NCBI GenBank assembly: GCA_963753245.1
Contig: CAVWBK010000006.1
Span: 62,001-126,000 of the forward strand
From: VRUE01 sp963753245
Lineage (GTDB): Bacteria; Actinomycetota; Thermoleophilia; Solirubrobacterales; 70-9
Direction: 5' to 3'
DNA length: 64,000 nucleotides
Shown: positions 33,075 to 41,837 of the stretch, piece after piece
Numbering within the stretch: position 1 is the first letter of the stretch
Layout: the number at the start of each line of letters is the position of its first letter
Program-made: the position numbers and the translations under genes
Notes under the pieces: generated by a model
Database searches by the model: none
What the model saw: only the letters and a program-made list of their open reading frames with translations
What the model was told of the DNA's origin: nothing

Positions 33075-34270
33075 GCAGCTTCAAAGACGGTGGCGAGGCC
33101 CTGGCCGACGCCGACACACATCGACGCGATCCCGTACTTGCCGCCGCGGCGGCGCAACTCGCGGACCAGCGTGGTCGCAAGGCGGGCGCCGGAGCAACCT
33201 AGGGGGTGGCCGAGGGCGATCGCGCCGCCATTGACGTTTAGCTTCTCCTCCTCGATACCCAACTCGCGGGCGCAGGCCAATACCTGGGAGGCGAAGGCCT
33301 CGTTTAGCTCGATCAGGTCGATCTGCTCGAGCGAGAGGCCGGCGGCGGCAAGGGCACGGGGGATAGCGAGCGCTGGTCCGATTCCCATGAAGGCGGGGTC
33401 GACGCCTGCCACACCGAAAGCGAGGACGCGCGCCAGCGGCTCGGCGCCGATCTGCTCGGCTCCGGCTTCGGAGGCGATCAGCGTGCAGGCGGCGCCGTCA
33501 TTGAGGGTCGAGGCATTGCCGGCGGTGACCGTGCCGCCCTCGCGGAAGGCTGGGCGCAGTCTGGCCATTTTCTGCATAGAGGCGTCAGCGCGAGGTCCCT
33601 CGTCGGCCTCAACGAGCATTGTCTCCCGTCCCCTGGGGGCCTCGATCGGGGCGATCTCCTCGGCGAATACGCCTCGCTCGGTGGCGGCGACCGCGCGCTG
33701 GTGGCTGCGCAGGCCAAAGGCGTCCTGGTCCTCGCGACTGATCCGATAGCGCTCGGCGACGTTCTCACCGGTCTCGCCCATCGCTTCGGTGGAGACGCCG
33801 AGCTCGGCCATGCGCGGGTTGACGAAGCGCCAGCCGAGGGTGGTGTCGTGCATCGTCTGCGGGCCGCGCGGGAGGCCTTGCTCGGGCTTGCCTACGACCC
33901 AGGGTGCGCGACTCATCGACTCGACCCCACCGCCGAGATAGAAGTCGCCCTCGCCGAGCTTGACCGCGCGCGCGGCGCAATTGATCGCCTCCAGCCCCGA
34001 GGCACAGAGCCGGTTGACGGTGGCGCCGGGAACGCTGGCGGGGAGGCCGGCAAGCAGGGCCGCCATGCGGGCCACGTCGCGGTTGTCCTCGCCCGATTGG
34101 TTCGCGGCGCCGAGGTAGACATCGGTGACCCGCTCCGGATCCACCCCGGTGCGCTCGATGAGCGCGGCGATCGTGTGGGCGGCCAGATCGTCGGGGCGAA
34201 CGCCGGCCAGGGCACCTCGATAGGAGCCCATCGGCGTGCGGATCGCGTCTACCAGGTAAGCGTCGGCCAC
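33071..34270 (-). CDS. Acetyl-CoA acyltransferase (thiolase)
   Basis: 399 residues. Nucleophilic cysteine in NRLCASGLEAIN, His in NVNGGAIALGHPLGCSGAR and second cysteine in ASMCVGVGQGLATVFE: the complete thiolase triad. RSGEDNRDVARMAALLAGLP-like stretch and ESMSRAPWVVGK also fit degradative thiolases. Completes beta-oxidation by thiolytic cleavage. First gene of the operon; its ATG is 60 bp from the divergent small membrane-protein gene, so the operon promoter should lie in that gap. Confidence 0.95.
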   Translation of the reverse strand: MADAYLVDAIRTPMGSYRGALAGVRPDDLAAHTIAALIERTGVDPERVTDVYLGAANQSGEDNRDVARMAALLAGLPASVPGATVNRLCASGLEAINCAARAVKLGEGDFYLGGGVESMSRAPWVVGKPEQGLPRGPQTMHDTTLGWRFVNPRMAELGVSTEAMGETGENVAERYRISREDQDAFGLRSHQRAVAATERGVFAEEIAPIEAPRGRETMLVEADEGPRADASMQKMARLRPAFREGGTVTAGNASTLNDGAACTLIASEAGAEQIGAEPLARVLAFGVAGVDPAFMGIGPALAIPRALAAAGLSLEQIDLIELNEAFASQVLACARELGIEEEKLNVNGGAIALGHPLGCSGARLATTLVRELRRRGGKYGIASMCVGVGQGLATVFEAA

Positions 34271-34330
34271 GGCCCGGGATTAAACATGCCAGGGTTGCCG
34301 AACGCTGCCTTCCGCGCATATCCTTGATCT

Positions 34331-34624
34331 GTGCTCTTCGTCCTCGGCACTATCGCGATCGTTTTCTTTCTCATCGGCGTGCTCACGGTCGTCGGCCACT
34401 TCTACGGGACAACCGACGCCGAACTCGTCGATTGGTACCCAACCCGCTCACCTGAAGTCGAAGCGCAGAATGAGATCGATGACGTGCGCCAGATGGTCGA
34501 GGCGCAGAATGAAATGCGCCGCCGCCGCGGCGCTCCCGAGCTCGACGAGAACGCACTGCGGGACGAGGTCGCAGCCCAGGAACTCGGCAGCCTGCACCTC
34601 GGTAGTCCGTTCGGCACCTCATAG
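34331..34624 (+). CDS. Small single-pass membrane protein
   Basis: 97 residues: one N-terminal transmembrane helix (about 1-23) then a charged helical tail with a near-duplicated segment (VEAQNEIDD and VEAQNEMRR, 14 residues apart). GTG start. Not recognised; the topology suggests a cytoplasmic coiled tail. Divergent from the thiolase operon and convergent with the MFS transporter gene, 9 bp apart. Confidence 0.65.
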   Translation: MLFVLGTIAIVFFLIGVLTVVGHFYGTTDAELVDWYPTRSPEVEAQNEIDDVRQMVEAQNEMRRRRGAPELDENALRDEVAAQELGSLHLGSPFGTS

Positions 34625-34633
34625 GCCCCACCA

Positions 34634-36034
34634 CTAAGCGGCGCCCTGCGCCACGGCTAGCTCGGCGGGTTCGCTGCGCGCCGAGCCTGTGCTCGCTGGT
34701 CCAAACGCCAAGGCCAGACCCATCGTCACCACTCCGGTGCCCAGCGAGAAGGCCCAGCCGGATCGCAGCCCGCCGAGCAGGTCACCGCCACTTGCCGAGA
34801 GCAGCGCGACAAGCACAGCGACGCCGATCGCCGAGCCGAGCTGACGCGCCATCCCGAACACCGCGGTGCCGGTCGCGAAGCGCTCCGCCGGTAGCCCGGC
34901 GGTGACCGCCGCGGGCAGCGTCCCCAACACCATGCCGATGCCGGCGCCCCCGAGCATGAATCCGGGCAGAAAACTGCTGAGGTACGCGGGCATGGCGCTG
35001 ACGCTGGCGAGGATGTAGGCGAAGCCAGCGGCGAAGACCAGGCCCCCTAGCGCGGTGACGGGCCGTTGGCCGATCCGACCGCCGAGCCTGCCCGCGGGCA
35101 TCGCGAAGGTAGCCGCCATCAGCGGGCCAGGGGAAAGGGCAAAGCCCGCCTCAAGCGCCGAGTACCCCCAGACTTCGGTCAAGAGCAGGACCCCAGAGAG
35201 GAGCATTGCCCCGAAACCGGCAAAAAAGATCATTGCCGCCAGGTTGGCTAGGGCGAATGAGCGCACCCGCAGGAGGGGCAGCTCGATCACCGGCGAGTGG
35301 TGGCGAGCGGACCGCGAGACAAAGGCGAGCACCAGCGCCAGGGAGGCGAGGAAGGAGGACACGGTGCGCAGGTCTGCCCATCCCCAGTCGGTCCCCTTGA
35401 CTATGCCCAGGGTCAAGAGCGCAATGCCGAGCGCCAGTTGGGCGGCCCCGAGCAGGTCGGGCCTCCCGTCCTCCGGCGCTCGGACCTCGTTGAGGGTGCG
35501 AGCCGCGACGATTGCGGTGAGGACCCCGATCGGCACGTTGACGACGAAAATCCAGCGCCAGCTGAGCTGGACAAGGAGACCGCCAATCGGGGGCCCGAGG
35601 GCGGCGGCCACGCCTCCGACGGCTGACCAAATGCCGATCGCCGTCGCGCGCTCACCGACAGGGAAGGCGGGGAGGATCAGGCCCAGGGTGGTGGGCAGCA
35701 TCATCGCCCCGCCAGCGGCCTGCAGTGTGCGAGCGCCGACCAGGACCGGGATCGACGGCGCCGCAGCGCTGAGCGCCGACGCCGCCGAGAAGGTCAGCAG
35801 GCCGGTGATGAAGACTCGCTTGCGGCCGATTCGGTCGGCGATCCGACCGGCCGGAACGAGTAGCGCCGCGAAGACGATCGCGTAGGCATTCAGCACCCAG
35901 GAGAGGCTGGAGAGCGAGGCTCCGCCGAAGTTACTGGCCATGTCCGGGAAGGCAATATTCACTATGAAGAGGTCGAGGCTGGCCATAAAGAGCCCGACCG
36001 AGGTGATAGCGAGAACCTTCCAACGTCGCTCCAT
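34634..36034 (-). CDS. MFS multidrug efflux transporter (DHA2, 14-helix type)
   Basis: 466 residues with about 14 transmembrane helices. MFS motifs are visible: LDLFIVNIAFPDM in helix 1, GRIADRIGRKRVFITG (motif A) and WRWIFVVNVPIGVL, typical of EmrB/QacA relatives. Proton-coupled drug export is likely. The ATG at 36034 has a GGAG Shine-Dalgarno 8 bases upstream; a longer frame exists but would read through the operator region. Transcribed divergently from the HxlR regulator, which probably represses it. Confidence 0.9.
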   Translation of the reverse strand: MERRWKVLAITSVGLFMASLDLFIVNIAFPDMASNFGGASLSSLSWVLNAYAIVFAALLVPAGRIADRIGRKRVFITGLLTFSAASALSAAAPSIPVLVGARTLQAAGGAMMLPTTLGLILPAFPVGERATAIGIWSAVGGVAAALGPPIGGLLVQLSWRWIFVVNVPIGVLTAIVAARTLNEVRAPEDGRPDLLGAAQLALGIALLTLGIVKGTDWGWADLRTVSSFLASLALVLAFVSRSARHHSPVIELPLLRVRSFALANLAAMIFFAGFGAMLLSGVLLLTEVWGYSALEAGFALSPGPLMAATFAMPAGRLGGRIGQRPVTALGGLVFAAGFAYILASVSAMPAYLSSFLPGFMLGGAGIGMVLGTLPAAVTAGLPAERFATGTAVFGMARQLGSAIGVAVLVALLSASGGDLLGGLRSGWAFSLGTGVVTMGLALAFGPASTGSARSEPAELAVAQGAA

Positions 36035-36055
36035 TTGGCCGCTCCAATCCTGTGG

Positions 36056-36096
36056 CTTGCAATTTACAAGTGACCGTAGCACGTTTGACTTGTAAA
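36056..36096. promoter_or_regulatory. Inverted-repeat operator between MFS gene and hxlR-type gene
   Basis: Perfect 9-bp inverted repeat TTTACAAGT (36063-36071) and ACTTGTAAA (36088-36096) with a 16-bp spacer, plus an overlapping quasi-palindrome CTTGCAATTTACAAG (36056-36070). Half-sites of the ACAAGT/ACTTGT type in an AT-rich divergent region are characteristic of HxlR-family operators. Confidence 0.7.
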
Positions 36097-36124
36097 AGAA
36101 AAGCGACGAGCTAAACTAGCCGCT

Positions 36125-36616
36125 ATGGCAATTCAGGCGTTCGCCGATCTCAACTGCTCAATCGCTCGTCCGCTCTCCGTATTGGGCGAGCGTTGGGCAA
36201 TCCTGGTGCTGCGCGATCTCTTTCTCGGTCGACGCCGGTTCGACCAAATTCAGGATTCGCTCGGGATCGCGACCAATGTGCTCAGCCAGCGGCTGGCGAC
36301 CCTCACCGAAGAGGGGATCGTCGAGCGCCGCCGCTACAGCGAGCACCCCGAGCGCTTTGAGTACCGCTTGACGCAGAAGGGCCGCGACCTGCAGCCGGTT
36401 TTGCTCGCCCTGCTCACCTGGGGCGATCGCTACACGACCGGGCCCAACGGAGCCCCGCTGGAGGTGATCCACGAGGATTGTGGTCACCCCTTCGAGATGG
36501 TTGCGACCTGTTCTGAGTGCGGTGGCGAGGTCCACTCGGGCAACATCCATTCCCGCCTTGGCCCCGGCGCGAACGACGTCCAGCGCCGCCGCGCCGCCGA
36601 GCGCGACGCAGCCTAG
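36125..36616 (+). CDS. HxlR-family transcriptional regulator with Cys-rich tail
   Basis: 163 residues. Winged helix about 10-105: CSIARPLSVLGERWAILVLRDLFLG, RRFDQIQDSLGIATNVLSQRLATL and a wing ending YRLTQKGRDLQPV. C12 occupies the conserved N-terminal cysteine position used for redox sensing in some family members. An extra tail of about 50 residues has EDCGH and CSECGG, suggesting a metal-binding knuckle. Divergent from the MFS exporter, with matching inverted repeats between them, so local repression or induction by a drug or electrophile is likely. Confidence 0.9.
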   Translation: MAIQAFADLNCSIARPLSVLGERWAILVLRDLFLGRRRFDQIQDSLGIATNVLSQRLATLTEEGIVERRRYSEHPERFEYRLTQKGRDLQPVLLALLTWGDRYTTGPNGAPLEVIHEDCGHPFEMVATCSECGGEVHSGNIHSRLGPGANDVQRRRAAERDAA

Positions 36617-36627
36617 GGCGGCCCCCG

Positions 36628-37140
36628 ATGGCGCGCCTGCTGATCGTCGGCTGCGGCTGCCGCGGCCGCGCATTGGGCGGCCGACTGGCGGCGGATGGCT
36701 GGGCGGTGCGGGGCACCAGCCGCGGCGATCCGGGGTTGGCGAAAATCGAGGCCGCCGCGATCGAGCCCGCGCTCGCCGACCCTCTGCGCCCCGCGACGCT
36801 GCTCAGCCTGATCGACGACGTCTCGGTCGTGGTCTGGCTGCTCGGATCGGCTCGGGGCCAGGAGGAGTCCCTGGCGGCGCTCCATGGCGAGCGCCTGGAG
36901 AGCCTGCTCCAGAAACTGGTTGACACTCCGGTCAGGGGCTTCGTCTATGAGGCGGTGGGGTCGGTTCCCGCGAGCTGCCTGGAGGCGGGCGCTCGGGCGG
37001 TGTCGATGGCGGGTTCGAGCTGGCGGATTCGGACCGCGGTCCTCGCCGCCGCGCCGAGCGATCACGGTCCCTGGCTGCGCGCCGCTTCGTGCGCTGTGCA
37101 GGACGCGCTGGTCGGAGTGGGGGCCGGGGGCTCGATATAG
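36628..37140 (+). CDS. Small NAD(P)-binding Rossmann protein
   Basis: 170 residues starting with RLLIVGCGCRGRALGGRLAADGW, a dinucleotide-binding loop of the epimerase/NmrA type, followed by a second strand with TSRGDPG and a central VVVWLLGSARGQEE. Much shorter than full epimerases; the C-terminus lacks a substrate domain, so it may be a stand-alone cofactor-binding or degenerate protein. Starts 11 bp after the HxlR gene stop, probably in the same transcript. Confidence 0.7.
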   Translation: MARLLIVGCGCRGRALGGRLAADGWAVRGTSRGDPGLAKIEAAAIEPALADPLRPATLLSLIDDVSVVVWLLGSARGQEESLAALHGERLESLLQKLVDTPVRGFVYEAVGSVPASCLEAGARAVSMAGSSWRIRTAVLAAAPSDHGPWLRAASCAVQDALVGVGAGGSI

Positions 37141-37201
37141 CTAAACTCCGATAGGAATTTAGGTAAATGCCTTTCCCATTTGCACCCGAGAGGAGCGGCG
37201 C

Positions 37202-37873
37202 ATGAGTTTGCAGCTTGGAGACACAGCACCTGACTTCGAGGCCAACACGACCGAGGGCCCGATCAAGTTCCATGACTGGATTGGTGACTCCTGGGCCGTC
37301 TTGTTTTCCCACCCGAAAGACTTCACGCCGGTCTGCACCACCGAGCTCGGCTACATGGCGAGTATCGAGCCCGAGTTCGCCGAGCGGGGCGTGAAGATAA
37401 TCGGCCTCTCGATCGACCCGCTCGACAAGCACGAGGAGTGGGCCAGCGACATCGAGGAGACGCAGGGCACGGCACCCAACTACCCGATCATCAGCGACGT
37501 CGATTTCAACGTCGCCAAGCTCTACGGGATGCTGCCCGCGGATGTCTCGGGGGACCCTGCCGATCGCACGCCGGCCGACAATCAGACCGTGCGCAATGTG
37601 TTTGTGATCGGTCCCGACAAGAAGATCAAACTGATCCTCATCTATCCGATGACCACCGGACGCAACTTCGATGAGGTCCTGCGCGTGATCGATTCGCTGC
37701 AGCTCACCGCGCGGCACAAAGTCGCGACGCCGGCCCAGTGGCAGCAGGGCGATGATGTGATCATCGCTGGCTCGGTCTCCAACGATCAGGCAAAGGAAAT
37801 TTACCCCGAGGGCTGGGAAGAGCCGCGTCCCTACATCCGCATCGTGCCCCAGCCCGAGAAGCAGAAGGTCTAG
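37202..37873 (+). CDS. 1-Cys peroxiredoxin (Prx6 type)
   Basis: 223 residues. Peroxidatic cysteine C45 in HPKDFTPVCTTELG, with the Thr and Pro of the PxxxT/SxxC motif. No second cysteine is present in the protein, which indicates the 1-Cys Prx6 mode. The C-terminal half (QLTARHKVATPAQWQQGDDVIIAG, EGWEEPRPYIRIVPQP) is the Prx6-type extension used for dimerisation. Reduces H2O2 and lipid hydroperoxides. Clear Shine-Dalgarno GAGAGGAG upstream. Ends in a 4-base convergent overlap with the Nudix gene. Confidence 0.93.
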   Translation: MSLQLGDTAPDFEANTTEGPIKFHDWIGDSWAVLFSHPKDFTPVCTTELGYMASIEPEFAERGVKIIGLSIDPLDKHEEWASDIEETQGTAPNYPIISDVDFNVAKLYGMLPADVSGDPADRTPADNQTVRNVFVIGPDKKIKLILIYPMTTGRNFDEVLRVIDSLQLTARHKVATPAQWQQGDDVIIAGSVSNDQAKEIYPEGWEEPRPYIRIVPQPEKQKV

Positions 37874-38439
37874 GGGAGGCGGTCCAGCAGCTCGCCGAGG
37901 ATGCGGGCCGTTGCTCCCCAGATCAGCTGCCCTTCGACCTCATAGGTTGGGGCGTGCAGGGCGACGCCACGGCGCACCAGGCGCCGCATCGCGAAGCTCT
38001 CCCGCAACGCCTCGAGGGTGAAGGCCAGCACGGTCTCGACCTCATCGGGGCTGGGCTCGAGTCGGAGCTCATGCGGATCTTCGATCAGACCGACAAAGGG
38101 GTGGATGCGGTAGCCGGTGGCGAAGGTCGCGGTCGGCGGCAGCGCTCCGGCGACCTCGACCGCGCCGCGATCGAGGCCGATCTCCTCCTCGGCCTCGCGC
38201 AGCGCCGTCTCGACAAAGTCGGCGTCGCCCTGATCCCGGCGGCCGCCGGGGAAGGAGACCTCGCCGGCGTGGCGACGTAGGTCCGCGCGCCGCTCGGTGA
38301 AGATCAGGCCGGGGCGTTGGGGCCAACCGAAGAGGGGCAATAGCACCGCGGCGTCGGTATCGCCCCGTGCCTCGATCTGGACCGCCTCCTCGGGGCTCAG
38401 GAGCAGATCGGCGAGCCGGCGCCGACGTTCCTCTGTCAT
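37870..38439 (-). CDS. Nudix hydrolase, CoA pyrophosphatase type
   Basis: 189 residues. The CoA-specific UPF0035 motif (TERRADLRRHAGEVSFPGG) precedes a complete Nudix box GGRRDQGDADFVETALREAEEEIG, in which the metal-binding REAEEE is intact. The rest follows NudL-like CoA diphosphatases (HPFVGLIED, YEVEGQLIWGATARIL). Likely hydrolyses CoA or oxidised CoA derivatives. Downstream of the SDR gene on the same strand with a 25-bp gap. Confidence 0.88.
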   Translation of the reverse strand: MTEERRRRLADLLLSPEEAVQIEARGDTDAAVLLPLFGWPQRPGLIFTERRADLRRHAGEVSFPGGRRDQGDADFVETALREAEEEIGLDRGAVEVAGALPPTATFATGYRIHPFVGLIEDPHELRLEPSPDEVETVLAFTLEALRESFAMRRLVRRGVALHAPTYEVEGQLIWGATARILGELLDRLP

Positions 38440-38464
38440 GCGTGTCCGCGGACCGCCGCGCAGC

Positions 38465-39277
38465 TCAGATGATCACCGGCACCGTGCCGCCGTCGACTGA
38501 CCAAGCGGCGCCACTCACGTAGGAGGCGCGCTCAGAGCAGAGGAATACGATCGCCGCGGCGACCTCTCCGACCTCCGCGAGGCGGCCGATCGGGCGCTTG
38601 GATCCGGCGGCGGCCAGCGCCTCCTCACGACTGGCGGCGCCCGACATCTCCTGGGATTGATCAAGCAGTCCGCCCGGCTCCATCCAGAGCTCGGCTTCGA
38701 CCGGACCGGGGCAGATCGCGTTGACGAGGACTCCCTGCCTCGCGTGGCGGTCAGCGAAGAGGCGGGAGAGCGAGAGCTCGGCCGCCTTAGCGACCGAGTA
38801 CTCGGGCATCGCCGCGGAGGGGCGCTTGGCCGCGGTCGAGCAGACGTTGACAATCCGGCCCCAGCCACGCTCCTGCATGCTCGGTATCGCGGCGCGCATC
38901 GTGCGCAGCGGCGCGATCACATTGAGCTCATATGCGGCACGCCAGTCGGCCTCAGGGACCTGATCGAGGTCGCGCCAGCGGGCGGCGCCGGCATTGTTGA
39001 CGAGGACGTCGAGGGTGCCGAAGTCCTGCTCGGCGGCGGCGAGGATGTGATCACCGGCCGACTCATCGGTGACGTCAAGGGTCAGGTGCTCGGCGCGACC
39101 GCCGGCATCGGCGCCGGCCGCCGCGACCTCCGCGGTCGTCTTCTCAAGTCGGTCCTCGTTGCGCGCGACGAGCAGCACCTTCGCCCCCTCGGCGCAGAGC
39201 AGGCGAGCTGTCTCTCGGCCGATACCGCGGCTGGCGCCAGTCACCACGCAGGTTCGACCGCTCAGTCCGAGGTCCAT
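38465..39277 (-). CDS. Short-chain dehydrogenase/reductase
   Basis: 270 residues, classical SDR. TGASRGIGRE nucleotide loop, VLLVARNEDRL, DVLVNNAGAARW (NNAG), catalytic Ser in VNVCSTAAKR and Tyr/Lys in YSVAKAAELS, then the PG motif CPGPVEAELW. An oxidoreductase of unknown substrate; the SSG/FabG-like C-terminus (YVSGAAWSVDGGT) is present. Its start directly abuts the OsmC gene stop (1 bp), so the ATR-OsmC-SDR genes form one transcript. Confidence 0.9.
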   Translation of the reverse strand: MDLGLSGRTCVVTGASRGIGRETARLLCAEGAKVLLVARNEDRLEKTTAEVAAAGADAGGRAEHLTLDVTDESAGDHILAAAEQDFGTLDVLVNNAGAARWRDLDQVPEADWRAAYELNVIAPLRTMRAAIPSMQERGWGRIVNVCSTAAKRPSAAMPEYSVAKAAELSLSRLFADRHARQGVLVNAICPGPVEAELWMEPGGLLDQSQEMSGAASREEALAAAGSKRPIGRLAEVGEVAAAIVFLCSERASYVSGAAWSVDGGTVPVII

Positions 39278-39676
39278 CTAGAGGGCCTCGACCCGCTCGG
39301 TGATCGAGACCTGGGTCTCACCGCTCAGGATCCGGTGTACCGGGCACTTGGAGGCGACCGTCGAAAGTCGCTCCTTTTCGGCGTCGCTGAGTGCATCCGG
39401 TAGGCGCAGGACGACCTCAAAGGCGCTCGGGGCCGAGTCCTCATAGTCGACCTCAACCTCGACCTCCATTGACCCCACATCCCAGCCCTTGCGGCCGGCA
39501 TACATCTCGACCGTGACCGCGGTGCAGGCAGCAAGGCTGGCTGCCAGCAGTCGGGTCGGGGCGGGACCGGTGCCGGTGCCGCCTGCGGCGAGCGGCTCGT
39601 CGACCAAGAGCTTGTGGCCGCCCTCGATCTCGACCTCGTGGGCATAGCCGCTTTGGCGGCGAGCGATGACCCTCAT
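39278..39676 (-). CDS. OsmC-family peroxide-reducing protein
   Basis: 132 residues. The two conserved cysteines of the OsmC/Ohr fold lie in LAACTAVTVEMYAGRKG and VASKCPVHRIL. Dimeric thiol peroxidases of this family detoxify organic hydroperoxides; whether this is Ohr, OsmC or the YhfA-like branch is not decided. Overlaps the adenosyltransferase gene by 4 bases at its start. Confidence 0.88.
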   Translation of the reverse strand: MRVIARRQSGYAHEVEIEGGHKLLVDEPLAAGGTGTGPAPTRLLAASLAACTAVTVEMYAGRKGWDVGSMEVEVEVDYEDSAPSAFEVVLRLPDALSDAEKERLSTVASKCPVHRILSGETQVSITERVEAL

Positions 39677-40245
39677 GCCCGCTCGCGCCGTCGGCCCTCA
39701 AAGAGGGCGGGCTTCTCGACGTCGGCAAAACGGGCGAAGGCGTAGGCGAGGTCGGAGGCGCGGTTGACGAAATGAATCACGGTCTGGTCGGCCAGTTCGC
39801 CGGCCTCATTGAGCGCACTGATCCGGCGCTCGGCCCGGCGGATCGTGGTGCGAGCGACGTCGAGCTGCGCGGAGAGCTGCGTGCCCCCGGGGATCACGAA
39901 CTGTGGCGGCAGTTCGACCTGCTCCATGTAGTGGTCGATCCGCTCCTCGAGCTCGGCGACCATTGCCTCTGTGGTGCGGCTGATCCCGTCCTCGAGGCGC
40001 TCGGTGGCCTGCGGCGCGGTGGCCAGCTCAGCACCGGCGATGAAGAGGTCATCCTGGAGGCGAAGGACATCGGCGGCCAGCCCGCCCTGCCGGGGCTCGC
40101 ATAGCGCCCGTGCGACGCCGAGCTGCGAGCAGGCTTCATCGAGCGCGCCGTAGGCCTCGGTGCGGAGGTGGTGCTTGGGCACGCGACCGCCGTACCACAG
40201 CGAGGTCGTCCCGTCGTCGCCCTTCCTGGTGTAGATCTTCACCAC
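39673..40245 (-). CDS. Cob(I)alamin adenosyltransferase, PduO type
   Basis: 190 residues with ATP-binding TRKGDDGTTSLWYGG at the N-terminus, AYGALDEACSQLGVAR and the cobalamin/ATP-contacting helix ARTTIRRAERRISAL, ending HFVNRASDLAYAFARF. Makes adenosylcobalamin for B12-dependent enzymes such as methylmalonyl-CoA mutase, consistent with fatty-acid and propionate use, although no such enzyme is in the window. First gene of the ATR-OsmC-SDR run. Confidence 0.93.
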   Translation of the reverse strand: MVKIYTRKGDDGTTSLWYGGRVPKHHLRTEAYGALDEACSQLGVARALCEPRQGGLAADVLRLQDDLFIAGAELATAPQATERLEDGISRTTEAMVAELEERIDHYMEQVELPPQFVIPGGTQLSAQLDVARTTIRRAERRISALNEAGELADQTVIHFVNRASDLAYAFARFADVEKPALFEGRRRERA

Positions 40246-40310
40246 GCGCTGATCCTACGCTCGCACGCTCTCAGGTTCTCCCCGCCGGGTGGGGAGGAGC
40301 AAGCCGGCGC

Positions 40311-41600
40311 TCAGCCGACCGGGTTGAATACCAATCCGGTCAGCACCTTGGGGAAGAAATAGGTCGACTTTGGCGGCATGTTCTCATCGCTTTCACAGAT
40401 CGCCCGGACCTGCTCGACCGGGATCGGGCGCAGAATGAAGGCGACGTCATAGGAGCGATCGGCGATCAGCGCCAGGGAGTCGGACGCGCTCTTTGAGTAG
40501 CCAATTCCGCGCTTGGCGAGGATCTCGTCTTCGCTCATTCCCACGATTCCCTTCAATACAAGCGTCTCGAGGATCGCGGCGTCAAGGCGGCGGTAAGCCT
40601 CGGGCTTGCCGCTCAACTGGCGGTCCAGTGCGGCGATCGCAGAGCTCTTGAGCTGCAGTCGAAAGGCGCGCTTATGAAAGGAGTCATAGAGGCCAAAGAC
40701 GCCGGTTCCCTCCTCGCCGAGTGGGTCGAGCTGCTCCTCGGGGACCTCGGTCACCTCAAAGATCTCCCGCAGACCCTCGCCGAGGCGCTGCTGGCGCTCG
40801 GGGTTAGCGGCGAAGCCGGAGAGCAGACGGTGGGTGGGGAAGACGGTCAGACCCGGGTCGTCCAAACCGGTCAGCGCCATCAGGGTGAAGTTGTGGTCGC
40901 CCTCGCCGCCGATCTCATCGCGGTAGGCGATCGCCGTCTCGTAGCGGTGGTGACCATCTGCGATCAACAGCTGCGCGTCGGCCAGCAGCTCGGTGACGGC
41001 CTCCAGCACCGCGGGATCGCCGACCCGCCAGAGGCGCGTCAGGGTGCCGCCTTCATCGCTGGCCTCACCCCAAGGCCTGGCGGGGTCAAGCGCCGGCTCG
41101 ACCAGGGGCCAGGGGTCCTTGGTGGCGAGTGAAAAGATCGGTGAGAGGTTGTGACGGGTGGCGCGGGTGAGGTCGAGGCGATCCTTCTTTGGTCCGGGCA
41201 GGGTGCGCTCGTGGGGCAGGACCTGCCCCGCCTCGAAGTCCTCGACCCGGACCCGACAGAGAATTCCGTGTCGGGTGCGACTCTCGCCGTCGGGACCGCT
41301 GTAGTCCTGGGTCATCGCCCAGATCGCCGGCTCGGGGTCCTCGATCAGCGCCCCGGCCTCGCGCCATGCGGCGATCGTCTCGGCGGCGGTTTCATAGGGG
41401 TCTCCCTCGCCGCCCTCAGGGCCGCTGTGGCCGTAGGGTTTCGGTAGGTCGATCGCCACCGCGTTGTAAGGCGAGCGCGCGAGCAGTTCGGTGCGCAGCG
41501 CAGTATCGATCACGTCATAGGGCGGCGCCGCCACATCGCCGAGCTTGCCGACGATGTCGAGGTCATAATGAAGGGCTCGTATGGGGCGGACGTCGGCCAC
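40311..41600 (-). CDS. DUF1015 family protein
   Basis: 429 residues. VRPIRALHYDLD...GDVAAPPYDVID at the N-terminus and LIADGHHRYETAIAYRDE in the middle are diagnostic of DUF1015; ending FPKVLTGLVFNPVG. Function of the family is not established; the GHHRY pattern resembles nuclease or hydrolase active sites (ParB/Srx-like relatives). Only 72 bp separate its start from the divergent tRNA-Pro gene. Confidence 0.9.
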   Translation of the reverse strand: MADVRPIRALHYDLDIVGKLGDVAAPPYDVIDTALRTELLARSPYNAVAIDLPKPYGHSGPEGGEGDPYETAAETIAAWREAGALIEDPEPAIWAMTQDYSGPDGESRTRHGILCRVRVEDFEAGQVLPHERTLPGPKKDRLDLTRATRHNLSPIFSLATKDPWPLVEPALDPARPWGEASDEGGTLTRLWRVGDPAVLEAVTELLADAQLLIADGHHRYETAIAYRDEIGGEGDHNFTLMALTGLDDPGLTVFPTHRLLSGFAANPERQQRLGEGLREIFEVTEVPEEQLDPLGEEGTGVFGLYDSFHKRAFRLQLKSSAIAALDRQLSGKPEAYRRLDAAILETLVLKGIVGMSEDEILAKRGIGYSKSASDSLALIADRSYDVAFILRPIPVEQVRAICESDENMPPKSTYFFPKVLTGLVFNPVG

Positions 41601-41672
41601 CGCCGAAACCTAGCGGTTGCCTTCGTCAGAGCCGTGGCCCACCTGCCCGGCCGGGCTCTAGACTGGGCGCAG

Positions 41673-41746
41673 CGGGGCGTGGCGCAGCCTGGTAGCGCGC
41701 GGCCTTTGGGTGGCCGAGGTCCCCGGTTCGAATCCGGGCGCCCCGA
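41673..41746 (+). tRNA. tRNA-Pro (anticodon UGG)
   Basis: Complete cloverleaf: acceptor CGGGGCG/CGCCCCG, D stem GCGC/GCGC, anticodon stem CGGCC/GGCCG with loop TTTGGGT (anticodon TGG), T arm CCCGG-TTCGAAT-CCGGG, discriminator A. CCA is not encoded. Confidence 0.96.
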
Positions 41747-41837
41747 TGATTTTCCCCCGCCGCAGCGCGGCTTAAGCTGATCTTCGAATTCAGGCGTGGA
41801 CACGCACATCCGGTGCGGATAAGTTGCCCGGGCTAGG

